Assembly: GCA_029243605.1 (NCBI GenBank)
Contig: JAQWRT010000053.1
Coordinates: 1 to 35,195 of the forward strand
Source of the DNA: Myxococcota bacterium
GTDB taxonomy: Bacteria; Myxococcota_A; UBA9160; UBA4427
Direction of reading: 5' to 3'
DNA: 35,195 bases
The position numbers and the translations under genes are program-made. This document shows, piece by piece, positions 15,474 through 25,192 of the stretch; within the stretch, counting starts at the first letter, position 1; every line of letters starts with the position of its first letter. The notes under the pieces were generated by a model. The model was not told the origin of the DNA and made no database searches. It worked only from the letters and a program-made list of their open reading frames with translations.

Positions 15474-17786
15474 CTAGGGGTCTTGGGGCTTCAGTTGATC
15501 AAGGACTGATTGAGCCGTGTCGGCTTGGGGTTGGATTCCCGCATCGGCGATGGCCTGAAAGGCTTCCCGAGTGGCTTTGCGCGGACCGCGATCGAAGCGC
15601 GCCGCCCGGCGGGCGAGCTCAAGGGCCCGCTCGGGGTCTGTGCCGCGCTGGGCGACGATCTGGGCGAGTTCGCTCGCTAGGGCAGGGCTGTGGAGGTGCC
15701 GGAGTAAATAGGTCTCCGCGTGCGCCTGGCGTTCCTCTAGGCTGGCCTGCTCGCGAAGCAACTGCAGGGCAGCCACAGCGGCGGCGGGTTTGGTCAAGTC
15801 GGCCTGGGAGGCGCGGTCGTAAAATTCGAGCGCTTGGTCCGAGCGTTGGGCCTCGGCCTCCAAATTAGCCAGTGCCATGAGCGCGATGACATGGTCCGCG
15901 TCGAGTTCGACGGCCCGGCGATACGCCTTGGCCTTTTTGTCTCCGTCGCTATCGAGGTGATGAAGAACGCGACCGTGTAGCGCGTGAAAGTCTGCGCATT
16001 CGGGATGGGCTTCGAGCGCCGCTTGCACGTATTTCTGAGCCTCTTCGGACTGCTCCATTCGCAGCAGTCCTCGCACAAGGATGCCCAGGGCATCGGCATT
16101 TTCGGGATCGGTCAAATCCAGGGGGGATCGTTGGATGAGTTCGATGCTCTCCTTTGTTCCCTTCTGTCGTCGAACCATTTCTGCACTGAGAGAGAGGGCC
16201 AGCCCCCGACTATTGGGCAGCTGGGCCAGGCGGCTCAATCCCTGGCGGAGGATTTCACGTTGGCCCACGCGGTTGGCCAACCGGATGCTGATCTCGTAGC
16301 CCTTGGGGTCTTGTGGGTTTGCGCGGACATAGTGACCGATTCGGTCCAGGGCCTGAACATCGAGACCCTCGGCTTCCTGGAGCAGTGCCAGGTTGAGGGC
16401 GGAGTCAGCCTGGGTCTTATCGGCGCGAATAGCCTCGCGGTAATGGGATATAGCCTCGTTGAAGCGTCCGAGTTTTTCGGCCGTTTCCCCGGCGAGGAAG
16501 CGCGCGCCCGGGTTATTCGGCCAGAGTTGAATGCCCTTTTCGAAGGTGGCCAGTGCCTCCTCCCATTTCCCCTCTGCGGCAAGGATGCGACCTTCGATCA
16601 GGTCGCCCAGGGGTGTCCCCTCAAGCTTTGCGCCGGCTTGTCGGGCTTCGTCGAGTTGGTTGGCCTGGATCAGTGTGTCCGCGTGGGCAAAGACGATCAT
16701 GGGTGGCGGTTCCGGTGCTGCGTTCACGGCTTTCCCGAAGGCTACGACGGCCTCGTCGAGCATGTCCTGACGGACGTAGTGATCCCCGAGAACGAACCAA
16801 GCATTGGGCGACGGGTTCTGTTCGGCCTCTTCGCGAAGCAGGCGCTCGGCCTCTTCGGCTTTGCCAAAGCGTTTCATTCGCTGGGCCAGAAGGGTTCGGA
16901 ACTGACTCGTGGATTCCTGGGCCAAAGCCTCTTCAAGAATCTCAGTGGCTCGCTCATTGCGTCGTGTCTGGTCGTAGTAGGTCACAGCGCCCTGCACGAC
17001 GAGAGGGTGTCCGGGGTGATCTTCCAGGCATTTCGCATACTGCACGTCGGCCGCCTCGGGGTCGCCACGTTCGAAGCTGAACATTCCGCTGACGACGCAG
17101 AGTCTGGCTCGGGCGGATTCGATGGCGGGTTCGGGTTTGCCCTCGTCAGGGACTTTGGCCAAGCCCTCTTTCGCCATCTTCAGAGCCTCGGCCGCCTCTT
17201 CCTCTTTTTCCAGAGCGAGGTAGGCGACGATTCGGGGTACCAGGATCTTTTTGTTTCCCGGATCGAGTGCGAGAATCCCCGCGACCTCTTCGAGAACTTC
17301 CTCGTTCCGGCTGGCGGCCTGATAGGCATCAATGCGCATCTCGAGGGCGGCGACGTTTTCGGGCTCGATGGCCAAAACGGCGTTGGCAGCCTGGATCGCT
17401 TGGTCTTTGAAACGACTCTGCAAGGCGGCCTCGGTGAGAGCCAACCCGGCCTCGACCGCTAGGTTTGGATCCCTCACCGCGATTCGAAGGGGCCAGATCG
17501 CCGATCCGGATTCGCCGTTCCGGAAGAGGGCGATACCGAGAAGCAAATTGGCCTCGGTGTTCGAGGGGTCAGCGGCGACGAGAGTGCGCAGGGTCTCGAG
17601 GCTCCCGCGAAGGTTTCCGGCGGCCTGTTGGCTACGGGCGGTCTCGAGGGAATCCTCGGGAGTGCAGCCACCGAGGATCAGAGCGGCTGCCAGCAGAGCG
17701 AAAAAACGCAAGGTGATTCGCGCTATCTCCAGGGGGGGGCGAGTCGACTTGCTGTTTTCTTCGGCATCCGAACCCTGGCTATACAT
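15474..17786 (-). CDS. TPR-repeat lipoprotein, PrsT-like
   Basis: I start at the ATG at 17786, preceded by GGAGAAG 9 bases upstream, rather than the longer frame to 17927. The roughly 770-residue protein then opens with a lipoprotein leader ending in AALILGGC (lipobox Leu-Gly-Gly-Cys). The remainder is almost entirely TPR-type helical pairs, for example GNLRGSLETLRTLVAADPSN, KWEEALATFEKGIQLWPNN and RFNEAISHYREAIRADKTQ, with A/G/Y/P at the usual TPR positions. Length, leader and opening sequence resemble the PEP-CTERM-associated TPR lipoprotein PrsT, which fits the PEP-CTERM protein about 6 kb away, though no exosortase genes adjoin it. It probably works as a membrane-attached periplasmic scaffold. 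It is on the same strand as paralogue 2, 137 bases downstream of it, and may be co-transcribed. Confidence 0.85.
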   Translation of the reverse strand: MYSQGSDAEENSKSTRPPLEIARITLRFFALLAAALILGGCTPEDSLETARSQQAAGNLRGSLETLRTLVAADPSNTEANLLLGIALFRNGESGSAIWPLRIAVRDPNLAVEAGLALTEAALQSRFKDQAIQAANAVLAIEPENVAALEMRIDAYQAASRNEEVLEEVAGILALDPGNKKILVPRIVAYLALEKEEEAAEALKMAKEGLAKVPDEGKPEPAIESARARLCVVSGMFSFERGDPEAADVQYAKCLEDHPGHPLVVQGAVTYYDQTRRNERATEILEEALAQESTSQFRTLLAQRMKRFGKAEEAERLLREEAEQNPSPNAWFVLGDHYVRQDMLDEAVVAFGKAVNAAPEPPPMIVFAHADTLIQANQLDEARQAGAKLEGTPLGDLIEGRILAAEGKWEEALATFEKGIQLWPNNPGARFLAGETAEKLGRFNEAISHYREAIRADKTQADSALNLALLQEAEGLDVQALDRIGHYVRANPQDPKGYEISIRLANRVGQREILRQGLSRLAQLPNSRGLALSLSAEMVRRQKGTKESIELIQRSPLDLTDPENADALGILVRGLLRMEQSEEAQKYVQAALEAHPECADFHALHGRVLHHLDSDGDKKAKAYRRAVELDADHVIALMALANLEAEAQRSDQALEFYDRASQADLTKPAAAVAALQLLREQASLEERQAHAETYLLRHLHSPALASELAQIVAQRGTDPERALELARRAARFDRGPRKATREAFQAIADAGIQPQADTAQSVLDQLKPQDP

Positions 17787-17859
17787 GGTGGTTGGCTTCT
17801 CCTGCTTTTTCGGGTCGCCTCTATCACTGTCGAGAACGAAATCGAATTTCCAAATTGTA

Positions 17860-17871
17860 CAGCAATTGCTG
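17860..17871. promoter_or_regulatory. Palindrome next to possible -10 of the TPR lipoprotein gene
   Basis: CAGCAATTGCTG is a perfect 12-base palindrome. Directly beside it, reading on the minus strand, is TACAAT (17859-17854), a good -10 match located 68 bases upstream of the TPR start codon. No good -35 is visible (GGGGAA at 17-base spacing), so this could be an activator-dependent promoter with the palindrome as operator. The evidence is positional only. Confidence 0.35.
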
Positions 17872-17923
17872 ACCCTTCCCCTCTGAGTGCTTGCAGACAG
17901 GGCGGCGGTCGTCGATGCGCTGA

Positions 17924-19135
17924 TCACTCCTGAGAAGGAATGATTTCCTCTTCCCTCGAACCCTGCCCGCGGCGCCCGGCCTGGACTTTATTTTGTAGAT
18001 GTCGGCGAGTGGCCTCGGCGACCGGGTTTTCAGCGAGCCAGCGATTTGCTGAGGGGGGGTCGATCTGAAGCCAATGAGAAAGCGCCGTGGCGAGGCTTTC
18101 CCGTTTCAGGGCCGGGTCGCTGATTTCTCGGGCAAGCTCGACGGCTCTTCGGGGTGAGGTTGCTGCCATTTTCCGGGCGATCACGAAGCGAGCGGGGTCG
18201 AGTTCGGGTCCTGGCTCCGCGGAGAAGAGCCATTTTTCGGCCAGAGTAGGATTGCTTTTCTGCCATTGAATAAAGGCAGTCCGTACAGCCTGGTCGCGCA
18301 CGGTGTCTTCGGAAAGCGAACGTGCCCAAGCCAGGGCGGCTTCCGGGTCCTTGTTCGCCCAACGCCGGGCGACCGCGGAGTAGCCGCCAGCACTCCAACT
18401 CGCTCCCCGATTGCGTTCGACGAACTCGGCGGCGGCTCGGTGGTCATCCTGAGCGAGGATGCCGGCGACCTTGGCGAAAGCCACGGATTTGAAGACCGGG
18501 TCGTACTCGGCGGGAATCCCTACAGCCCACTCCATGACCGCCAGGTGGCCCTCGGAAAGAATCTCACGGATCAGGATGCGGGTGAGCCGCTCTCGCACGG
18601 GACCTTCGGGAAGGTTCGCGATATAGAGGGTCAGGCCCTCGCGATTTTCGCGATGGGCCCAAGCGGCGACGATGCGGTCAAGAAGCAATGCCTGGAGGGA
18701 CGTGTCCGAGACTGTCATCGCGGCTTTGTGAGCCTGGGCGGGGTCATGGAGCGCCCAGCCATAGATGGCGGCTGCGGCCCCCTTGTTGCGGGTATGGTCC
18801 GGCCAGGTCAGGCTGCGTTCGAAAGCACCGGAGGGGTCGAAAGACGCCCAGGCTCCCATAAAGAGACGGAGCTCGTCCTGGCTAAGCCAGCGCTTGCGAT
18901 CCTCCACCGCGGCGAGAGCCTCGGGGAGATTCTGGGGGTCGAGCTCGACAACGAATCCGCCGATTACCCGGGCCCGGTAGGCCCAATCCCTGCTTTGGAG
19001 TGCGTGCTGGAACTGCTCGCTTGTGACCTGGTGGCCATCCGACAAGAGACGTCCCGAATGGCGGCCAGCCATGAAGATAATGGCGATAAGAGCCAGGCAG
19101 AGCAGCATATAACCTTGTCGCTTCACCGATTGCAT
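17924..19135 (-). CDS. Membrane-anchored helical-repeat protein, paralogue 2 of 3
   Basis: A 403-residue protein with an N-terminal anchor (GYMLLCLALIAIIFMAG). The body carries the same ordered blocks as its paralogues: DELRLFMGAWASFDPSGAF, AAIYGWALHDPAQAHKAA, ARRWANKDPEAALAWARSL and a C-terminal WLQIDPPSANRWL unit. The chosen ATG has GGAGG directly abutting it with no spacer, and a possible -10 TATTAT (plus positions 19154-19159) lies only 18 bases upstream. The start may therefore be a near-leaderless one, or the ATG at 19108 may be used. It is transcribed toward the TPR lipoprotein gene and divergent from paralogue 3 across 129 bases. The C-terminal tail is charged (GRRGQGSREEE). Function unknown; export and a scaffold role are inferred. 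Confidence 0.8.
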   Translation of the reverse strand: MQSVKRQGYMLLCLALIAIIFMAGRHSGRLLSDGHQVTSEQFQHALQSRDWAYRARVIGGFVVELDPQNLPEALAAVEDRKRWLSQDELRLFMGAWASFDPSGAFERSLTWPDHTRNKGAAAAIYGWALHDPAQAHKAAMTVSDTSLQALLLDRIVAAWAHRENREGLTLYIANLPEGPVRERLTRILIREILSEGHLAVMEWAVGIPAEYDPVFKSVAFAKVAGILAQDDHRAAAEFVERNRGASWSAGGYSAVARRWANKDPEAALAWARSLSEDTVRDQAVRTAFIQWQKSNPTLAEKWLFSAEPGPELDPARFVIARKMAATSPRRAVELAREISDPALKRESLATALSHWLQIDPPSANRWLAENPVAEATRRHLQNKVQAGRRGQGSREEEIIPSQE

Positions 19136-19264
19136 CCTCCGGGTTTCACAGAGATAATAGGCGTTGGATCCCTTTTGGTCTTGCCCAATCCTCCGCCTGA
19201 GGAAACGGCCGCGAGACAGGCTCCATGAAGGTGGACGAACTGAAATCTACGGAGAGGAACGAGA

Positions 19265-20413
19265 ATGAATCGGCTTCTCCTGGGTAGCCTCGCCGCCGGT
19301 TTTTTGGTCATGGCTTTCTTTCTGGGTCGCCAGTCGGTGGGGCCGGCACCCTCGCCGAATTCTCCCTTGCGCCCGGATAAGCTCGCAACGGCTCTCGGCG
19401 AGCGCGATTGGGTGGAAAGAACCTACGGGTTCAGCGAAGAGATTCGGCACTTGAATCCCTCCAATCTGGTCGAGGCACTCGAGGTCATCGAGGACAGTTC
19501 CGCGGAGCTGACTCGAGACGAGAAGCGTCTTCTCGTTTCCGCATGGACTCGTTTTGACCCAAAAGGGGCCTTCGAGTTCGCGCTCTTTGGCCCGGAAAAG
19601 GACCGCCGCCGAGTGGCCGGTGCGGTGATCTACGCCTGGGCCCAACGCGACCCAATGGCCGCGCGTAGCGCCTTGCTCGGCATCCAGACCACCGAGCTCG
19701 AGAGGATCCTCGAGGAACGCTTCGTCCTGGGCTGGATGAGCGGGGGAGGACTGGGGGATGCCCACGATTATGTCGAAGGCCTGCCCCCCTCGAAGCGCCG
19801 GGAATTGCTGGTGAGTCAGATGGCCCGGGCGTTGGCGCGCGAGAGTGCGCAGTCCACCATCGATTGGGCTGAGAGCGTTGGGTCCGACCAGGAACGATTC
19901 AGGCGGACGGTTTTCAACAAGGCCGCAGGTGCTCTCGCCGAGTACCACAGGGATCGAGCAGTGGCGTGGGTCGAATCTAATTTTGGGCAATCTCATACTC
20001 GGGGAAGTGTCCGGCTCGTGGCACTGAATTGGGCTGAGTCCGATCCGGATGCCGCGTTCGAATGGCTCTCCTCCCTGCCAAATGATGAAGAGAAGAGCGA
20101 GGCAGTGGGCTTCGTCTTTGCCTATTGGCTGAAATCCCATCCCGAAGAGGCCGCGGCCTGGCTCGAGGCCAGGGATCCGGGAGAAGCTTTGGATCCCGCC
20201 ATGCGGGCTATGGCGCATTCAAAGCTCGAGTCGAATCCTGTTCTGGCCATCGACTGGGCGCACCGAATTCATGATCCGGGCACCCGAGAACGGACCTTGG
20301 TGCGCGTCGGCCAGGCTTGGTTCGGAAAAGATCCTAATGCGACCCGGCGATGGTTGGAGGTCAGCGACCTGCCGAAAGCGGCTCGAAAGCGAATCTTGGA
20401 AACTCGACGTTGA
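19265..20413 (+). CDS. Membrane-anchored helical-repeat protein, paralogue 3 of 3
   Basis: ATG 19265 follows GGAGAGG (19251-19257) with a 7-base spacer. The 382-residue protein starts with a membrane segment (LLLGSLAAGFLVMAFFLG) and then repeats the family pattern: DEKRLLVSAWTRFDPKGAF, AVIYAWAQRDPMAARSAL, ALNWAESDPDAAFEWLSSL and WFGKDPNATRRWLEV. The blocks occur in the same order and spacing as in the other two copies, so all three descend from duplication, but they have diverged strongly between the blocks. It leads a set of plus-strand genes separated by 64, 57 and 56 bases (membrane synthase-like protein, fhs, amine dehydrogenase-like), so co-transcription is possible. Function unknown. 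Confidence 0.8.
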   Translation: MNRLLLGSLAAGFLVMAFFLGRQSVGPAPSPNSPLRPDKLATALGERDWVERTYGFSEEIRHLNPSNLVEALEVIEDSSAELTRDEKRLLVSAWTRFDPKGAFEFALFGPEKDRRRVAGAVIYAWAQRDPMAARSALLGIQTTELERILEERFVLGWMSGGGLGDAHDYVEGLPPSKRRELLVSQMARALARESAQSTIDWAESVGSDQERFRRTVFNKAAGALAEYHRDRAVAWVESNFGQSHTRGSVRLVALNWAESDPDAAFEWLSSLPNDEEKSEAVGFVFAYWLKSHPEEAAAWLEARDPGEALDPAMRAMAHSKLESNPVLAIDWAHRIHDPGTRERTLVRVGQAWFGKDPNATRRWLEVSDLPKAARKRILETRR

Positions 20414-20477
20414 GGGTAAAGCTGGGATTCGTGCTAACGAGTAGAAGACTCCGGGTTTTGGGTACGACGAGGTCGCA

Positions 20478-23387
20478 ATGTCTGCAATGAAAATTTTCGT
20501 CGCGTTGCTGCTCACGGTACTCACAGGCTTCACCGGGCTCGTCTACGAGGTGAGCTGGCAGAAATATCTGTCCACCCTTCTCGGCTCACATAGTGAAGCG
20601 ACCGCTGCGGTGCTGGCGATTTTTCTCGGCGGCCTGTCCCTGGGCTACGCAGTTTTCGGCAAGGCCACCCGCACCCTGCAGGCACGGGCACGCGGGCGTG
20701 GCCGTCCGGCGAGGCTTCTGGTTTTCTACGCCGCTCTTGAAGGCGCTATCGGGCTCTATGCTCTGGTTTTTCCCCGGCTTTTCGGTGGGGTCCAGCGGCT
20801 CTCTTTGCAATTGCCCGAGTTCGGGCCGGCGACGGATTTCCTGATCGATGTGCTCCTTGCGGTGGTCCTGATCGGCCCGCCCTCCATTCTCATGGGAGGT
20901 ACAATCCCGATCTTGACCCTGGTCCTTTCCCGCAGCCTCGCCACGGCGACTCGGGTACATGCCTGGGTTTACGGTTTTAACACCATCGGGGCGTTTGCCG
21001 GCGCCCTGATCGGGGGCTTCTTCCTGATCCCCCTGATGGGACTCGACCGAGTCTCCTATACGATGGGGGCAATCAACCTCCTCGCAGCGGCTATTTTTCT
21101 CGTGCTGGATCGGAGCGGGCTCCGGCCCCCGGAAGATTCGCCCCACGTGGAGAGTGCGGACTCATCGTCGGTGGTCTCTGGCTATTCTGGATTGATGCTT
21201 GTCGCGGCGCTCTCCGGCTTCGCGATGATGACAATCCAGACGATTCTAAACCGGGTCGGCGCCCTGGCTTTCGGTCCATCGATGTTCACCTTCGCGATGG
21301 TCGTCGCCGTTTTCGTACTCTCGATCGCGGTGGGAAGCCTTGCCGTCTCGTTCTTGAAAAATATTCCAAGCCGCATGATTGTGGCTTCTCAGTGGGCTCT
21401 CGTTATTTGCCTGGTTCTCCTCTATGGCCTGGTAGAGAATGCTCCCTACTACGCCCATGTGATCCGCTCGGTCTTTCAGCCGACGCCTGCCGCCTTCTAC
21501 TCTTTCCAGTTCGCTTCCCTGCTATGGCTTTTAATGGTGTTGCTCGTCCCCGTTGGTCTTTCGGGTGCTCTGCTTCCGCTTCTTTTTCATCACCTGCGCC
21601 AGACCGTTGGCGAATTGGGAACTACGGCGGGCCGTCTCTATAGCTGGAATACCGCGGGCTCCCTGCTGGGTGCGTTGTTTGGCGGCTATCTCCTGCTCTT
21701 TTTCTTTGATCTACATGTCGTCTTCAGGGTGGCTCTTGCGGCGCTCGTTCTTTGCGCGGCCATACTTACTGTCCAGTTGCTGAAGATCTCTCCTCTTGCT
21801 GTGGCGGCTCTTGTTATGGTGCCCGCCCTTATTGGCCTCTGGAGCCTGCCCGAATGGGACCCCGAGCGGCTGGATTCAGGGCTTTTCCGCAAGCGCGAAG
21901 CCACGGCGCTGACCTATGCCGGGGCGGATGCTTTCTTCGAGAACCGCAAACGGCGAATCGTCTTTCACCGAGATGGCCCTTCGACGACCGCTACTGTGCG
22001 AGATGGGCGTAAGGACGAAGACAGGCCCGACTTCTCTCTCAGCACCAATGGGAAGCCCGACGGAAATCTCATCGGTGATTACCCCACCATGGCGCTGGCG
22101 GCGCTTTTCCCGGCATTGCTTGCCGAGGAGAACAGGCGCAGCTTCGTGATTGGTTATGGAACTGGAGCGACAGCGGGTGAACTCGCCGCACTCGATTCGA
22201 TGCAAGAAGTACACGTGGCCGAGATCTCGCAGGCTGTTCTCGACGCTGCTCCGTATTTTGAGGCGGGTAACCAAGCTCCTCTGGCTAGCCCCAAACTCAG
22301 TCTGCATCGAAGCGATGCCTACCGAAGCCTTCTGAGGGCCCAGGGCCAATACGACATCATCGTATCCGAGCCGAGCAACCCGTGGGTGAGCGGCGTCGAG
22401 ATGTTGTTCAGCCGGGGCTTCCTTGAGGCCGCGAAAAATAAACTCAGCCCGGGGGGTGTCTACGCCCAGTGGTTTCATCTCTACGAGACAGATGACGAAG
22501 CTGTTGCACTGGTTTTGCGAACCTACCTTTCGGTTTTCGACCATGTCTCTCTCTGGTTTACGATGCAATCGGATCTTGTGATCATGGGGATCCAGGATCC
22601 TGAACGCGCCCTCGACGTCGGGGCCATACGTAAGCGTTTCGAGCAGCCGGATTTCAGTGCGGCCTTCGGGCGGGTGAGCATTCAGAACCTTGCCGCGGTC
22701 TTTGCCCACGAGATTGTCCCTCTGGGCGTTCTGAATGCGCTCGAGATGGATGGCCCGATTCAGACACTTCGTCACCCTCGGCTGAGCCACCTTGCCGCTC
22801 AGGCGTTCTTTAGAGGTGGGCGGGGCGAACTTCCCGAGCTGGTTCGGCCCGAGAGTGTTCGGGTGGGTTTGCAGAACTCACTCCTGCGTAAGCTCTTCAT
22901 GACAGGTGAATTCCCGCCCGTCGTTTTGGGGATTGCCGCGTCGGAAAATTGCCGTTTCGACCGAGGCGCTGCGTGCGCAACCTTTATGGCGAAATGGAAG
23001 CACGATAATTCCGCACCGGAAAGTTTTGCCGCGCTGCTTCCACGCTTGCAGAAGAATCCGAGCGTGTCGTCGCAATTGAGAATGGAGTCGATTGAGGGTC
23101 TGGCGGGTTTTTTCGGCGGTGAGAGATTCCGCAGTCCCGGGGCGAGGCCCCTTGCTTTCGCCCAGGCACAGACCAATCGCTACCTCAGGCACTTCAATCT
23201 CGTTATGCCCTTCGATCGGGCCGTACTCGAAGATATTTGGAGGGCATGCGATTCGCCCCCCTGCCAGCCGGCAATGGCCAAGCTGGAAAGCGTCGTAGGT
23301 GCTCTGGACATTTATTCGCCGCGGTCCCGACCCGTTAAGGCAAGGCGAAAAAAACCGGGAGTTGGCCATAACCAAAAATGGCCATAG
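20478..23387 (+). CDS. Multi-pass membrane protein with spermidine synthase-like domain
   Basis: The protein has 969 residues, starting after GAGG at 20469-20472. Residues about 1-460 contain a dozen or more hydrophobic helices (first: FVALLLTVLTGFTGLVYEV), as in fused MFS/spermidine-synthase proteins. A Rossmann methyltransferase-like domain follows, with the glycine loop GYGTGATAGE (from Gly559), an acidic ribose-binding position (Glu582) and SEPSNPW (630-636). Aminopropyltransferases normally have an Asp-rich catalytic motif at that last position; its absence argues against true spermidine synthase activity. A further 200 or so residues at the C-terminus have no recognised domain. These fused proteins are common and of uncertain function. 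Located in the inner membrane. Confidence 0.85.
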   Translation: MSAMKIFVALLLTVLTGFTGLVYEVSWQKYLSTLLGSHSEATAAVLAIFLGGLSLGYAVFGKATRTLQARARGRGRPARLLVFYAALEGAIGLYALVFPRLFGGVQRLSLQLPEFGPATDFLIDVLLAVVLIGPPSILMGGTIPILTLVLSRSLATATRVHAWVYGFNTIGAFAGALIGGFFLIPLMGLDRVSYTMGAINLLAAAIFLVLDRSGLRPPEDSPHVESADSSSVVSGYSGLMLVAALSGFAMMTIQTILNRVGALAFGPSMFTFAMVVAVFVLSIAVGSLAVSFLKNIPSRMIVASQWALVICLVLLYGLVENAPYYAHVIRSVFQPTPAAFYSFQFASLLWLLMVLLVPVGLSGALLPLLFHHLRQTVGELGTTAGRLYSWNTAGSLLGALFGGYLLLFFFDLHVVFRVALAALVLCAAILTVQLLKISPLAVAALVMVPALIGLWSLPEWDPERLDSGLFRKREATALTYAGADAFFENRKRRIVFHRDGPSTTATVRDGRKDEDRPDFSLSTNGKPDGNLIGDYPTMALAALFPALLAEENRRSFVIGYGTGATAGELAALDSMQEVHVAEISQAVLDAAPYFEAGNQAPLASPKLSLHRSDAYRSLLRAQGQYDIIVSEPSNPWVSGVEMLFSRGFLEAAKNKLSPGGVYAQWFHLYETDDEAVALVLRTYLSVFDHVSLWFTMQSDLVIMGIQDPERALDVGAIRKRFEQPDFSAAFGRVSIQNLAAVFAHEIVPLGVLNALEMDGPIQTLRHPRLSHLAAQAFFRGGRGELPELVRPESVRVGLQNSLLRKLFMTGEFPPVVLGIAASENCRFDRGAACATFMAKWKHDNSAPESFAALLPRLQKNPSVSSQLRMESIEGLAGFFGGERFRSPGARPLAFAQAQTNRYLRHFNLVMPFDRAVLEDIWRACDSPPCQPAMAKLESVVGALDIYSPRSRPVKARRKKPGVGHNQKWP

Positions 23388-23444
23388 GCTTCCAAAGAGA
23401 GCGTTTGCGCAGGTAGAACTAGGTCGAGCCCCAGGGAGATGGTA

Positions 23445-25136
23445 ATGGTTGAAAAGAAGGTGCCTTCGGATATTGAAATCGCCCAAGGCGCTGAGCTCTT
23501 TCCGATAGCCCGAATTGCACAAGCGGTGGGGTTGAGCGAAGAGGACTACGAGTCTTATGGGCGCAATATCGGAAAGCTATCCAGTGAATATTGCCGTGAG
23601 CTCCTCGGTGGCAAGAGGAAAGATGGAAAGCTGATTCTGGTGACGGCCATGAGCCCTACGCCCGCGGGCGAGGGTAAAACCACGACCTCGGTGGGACTGG
23701 CCGACGCGCTCTCCGCCATCGGAAAAAAAACCATGGTTTGCTTGCGTGAGCCCTCGCTGGGGCCGTGTTTCGGAATGAAGGGAGGCGCGGCAGGCGGCGG
23801 GTACGCCCAGGTCCTCCCCATGGAGCAGATCAACCTTCATTTCACCGGAGATTTTCATGCCATCGGGTTGGCGAACAACCTGCTCTCCGCCGCGCTCGAT
23901 AATCATATTCACCACGGCAACTTGTTGAATATCGATCCGCGTAGAATCACCTGGCCCCGGGTGGTGGATATGAATGACAGGGCGCTGCGGAATCTCGTGG
24001 TGGGCCTGGGCGGAGTCACGAATTCCATGCCCCGGCAGGAGGAATTCCAGATCAGTGTCGCATCGGAGGTGATGGCCTGCCTTTGTCTGTGCGATGGGCT
24101 CAAGGATCTGAAAAGACGACTCGGCAATATCATCGTCGGGCATACCTACGATCGCCTGCCCATTTGCGCGAAAGACCTGAAGGTCGATGGGGCGATGACC
24201 GCGCTTTTGAAAGACGCGATTCGACCCAACCTGGTGCAGACCATCGAGCACACCCCGGCGCTTATTCATGGCGGTCCCTTCGCCAATATCGCGCACGGGG
24301 CGAACTCGATCCTGGCCACCCGAACGGCGTTGAAATTGGCAGATTACGTGGTGACCGAGGCGGGTTTCGGTTCGGATCTCGGCGGCGAGAAGTTTATGAA
24401 TATCGTGTGTCGCAATGCCGGTTTTTCTCCCGATGCCGTGGTGATGGTCGCCACCATCAGGGCCCTCAAGATGAACGGCGGGGTCCCCCAGGATGCCCTC
24501 GATCAGGAAGACTTCGCGGCTCTCTCGCGGGGGCTCGCCAACCTCAAGCGGCATATCGAGAATATTCGAAATTTCGGACTGCCGGTGGTCGTGGCTTTGA
24601 ATCGCTTCAGCCAGGACACAAGCGAAGAGGTGGCCACCATCAGCGAAAAATGCGCTCATTTGGGTGTCGACGTCGTTGAGTGCAATGTGTGGGCGGAGGG
24701 TTCCCAGGGCGGCGTCGATCTGGCGAAGGCGGTGGTGGAGACCATTGAGCGGGTTCCTTCGGATTTTCAGCTTCTCTACCCCGATGATTTCTCGCTGTGG
24801 GAAAAAGTGGAGATGATTGCCCAGAGGGTCTACGGCGCGCGTGAAGTCAGTGCGGACAAGAGAGTGCGGCGAAAATTCAAAAACCTCGATCGGGATGGGT
24901 ATGGTCATCTACCCGTCTGCATTGCGAAAACTCAATACTCTTTTTCCTCGGATCCCAAATTGCTCGGCGCTCCCAAGAATTTCGATCTTCTTCTGCGAGA
25001 TGTACGACTCGCTGCGGGAGCCGAATTCGTGATCGTCTATTGCGGGGATATCATGACCATGCCTGGCCTGCCCGCCCGGCCCGCAGCCGAGGGCATCGAT
25101 GTGGATGATGAGGGTCGAATCTCAGGGCTTTTCTGA
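23445..25136 (+). CDS. fhs: Formate--tetrahydrofolate ligase
   Basis: The enzyme joins formate to tetrahydrofolate using ATP, giving 10-formyl-THF; run in reverse it can recover ATP from formyl groups. ATG 23445 is preferred because GGGAG (23434-23438) sits 6 bases upstream, while ATG 23439 abuts it. The 563-residue length is typical of the monofunctional family. Visible signatures are the P-loop [10 protein letters not shown] (72-81), [32 protein letters not shown] and the C-terminal [17 protein letters not shown]. Cytoplasmic. It lies 56 bases upstream of the amine dehydrogenase-like gene, which suggests a shared role in handling one-carbon units from demethylation. No FolD or Mtd homologue is in the window. 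Confidence 0.97.
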   Translation: MVEKKVPSDIEIAQGAELFPIARIAQAVGLSEEDYESYGRNIGKLSSEYCRELLGGKRKDGKLILVTAMSPTPAGEGKTTTSVGLADALSAIGKKTMVCLREPSLGPCFGMKGGAAGGGYAQVLPMEQINLHFTGDFHAIGLANNLLSAALDNHIHHGNLLNIDPRRITWPRVVDMNDRALRNLVVGLGGVTNSMPRQEEFQISVASEVMACLCLCDGLKDLKRRLGNIIVGHTYDRLPICAKDLKVDGAMTALLKDAIRPNLVQTIEHTPALIHGGPFANIAHGANSILATRTALKLADYVVTEAGFGSDLGGEKFMNIVCRNAGFSPDAVVMVATIRALKMNGGVPQDALDQEDFAALSRGLANLKRHIENIRNFGLPVVVALNRFSQDTSEEVATISEKCAHLGVDVVECNVWAEGSQGGVDLAKAVVETIERVPSDFQLLYPDDFSLWEKVEMIAQRVYGAREVSADKRVRRKFKNLDRDGYGHLPVCIAKTQYSFSSDPKLLGAPKNFDLLLRDVRLAAGAEFVIVYCGDIMTMPGLPARPAAEGIDVDDEGRISGLF

Positions 25137-25192
25137 ATCGAGAGATTGCCGAGAAGTGGTGGCAGGAACTGAGCAGCCAGGGGGAGACAAGG

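Noticed and set aside
15984..17462. 492-codon open frame antisense to the TPR lipoprotein gene
   Set aside because: No recognisable domain or leader; it is explained by the GC-biased third positions of the repetitive TPR gene on the other strand.
20478..23387. Call of true spermidine synthase (speE)
   Set aside because: The catalytic Asp motif is missing and the protein is fused to a long membrane domain, so the activity is not supported.
23577..24908. 443-codon open frame antisense to fhs
   Set aside because: A shadow of a highly conserved enzyme gene; His/Gly-rich translation without domain features.
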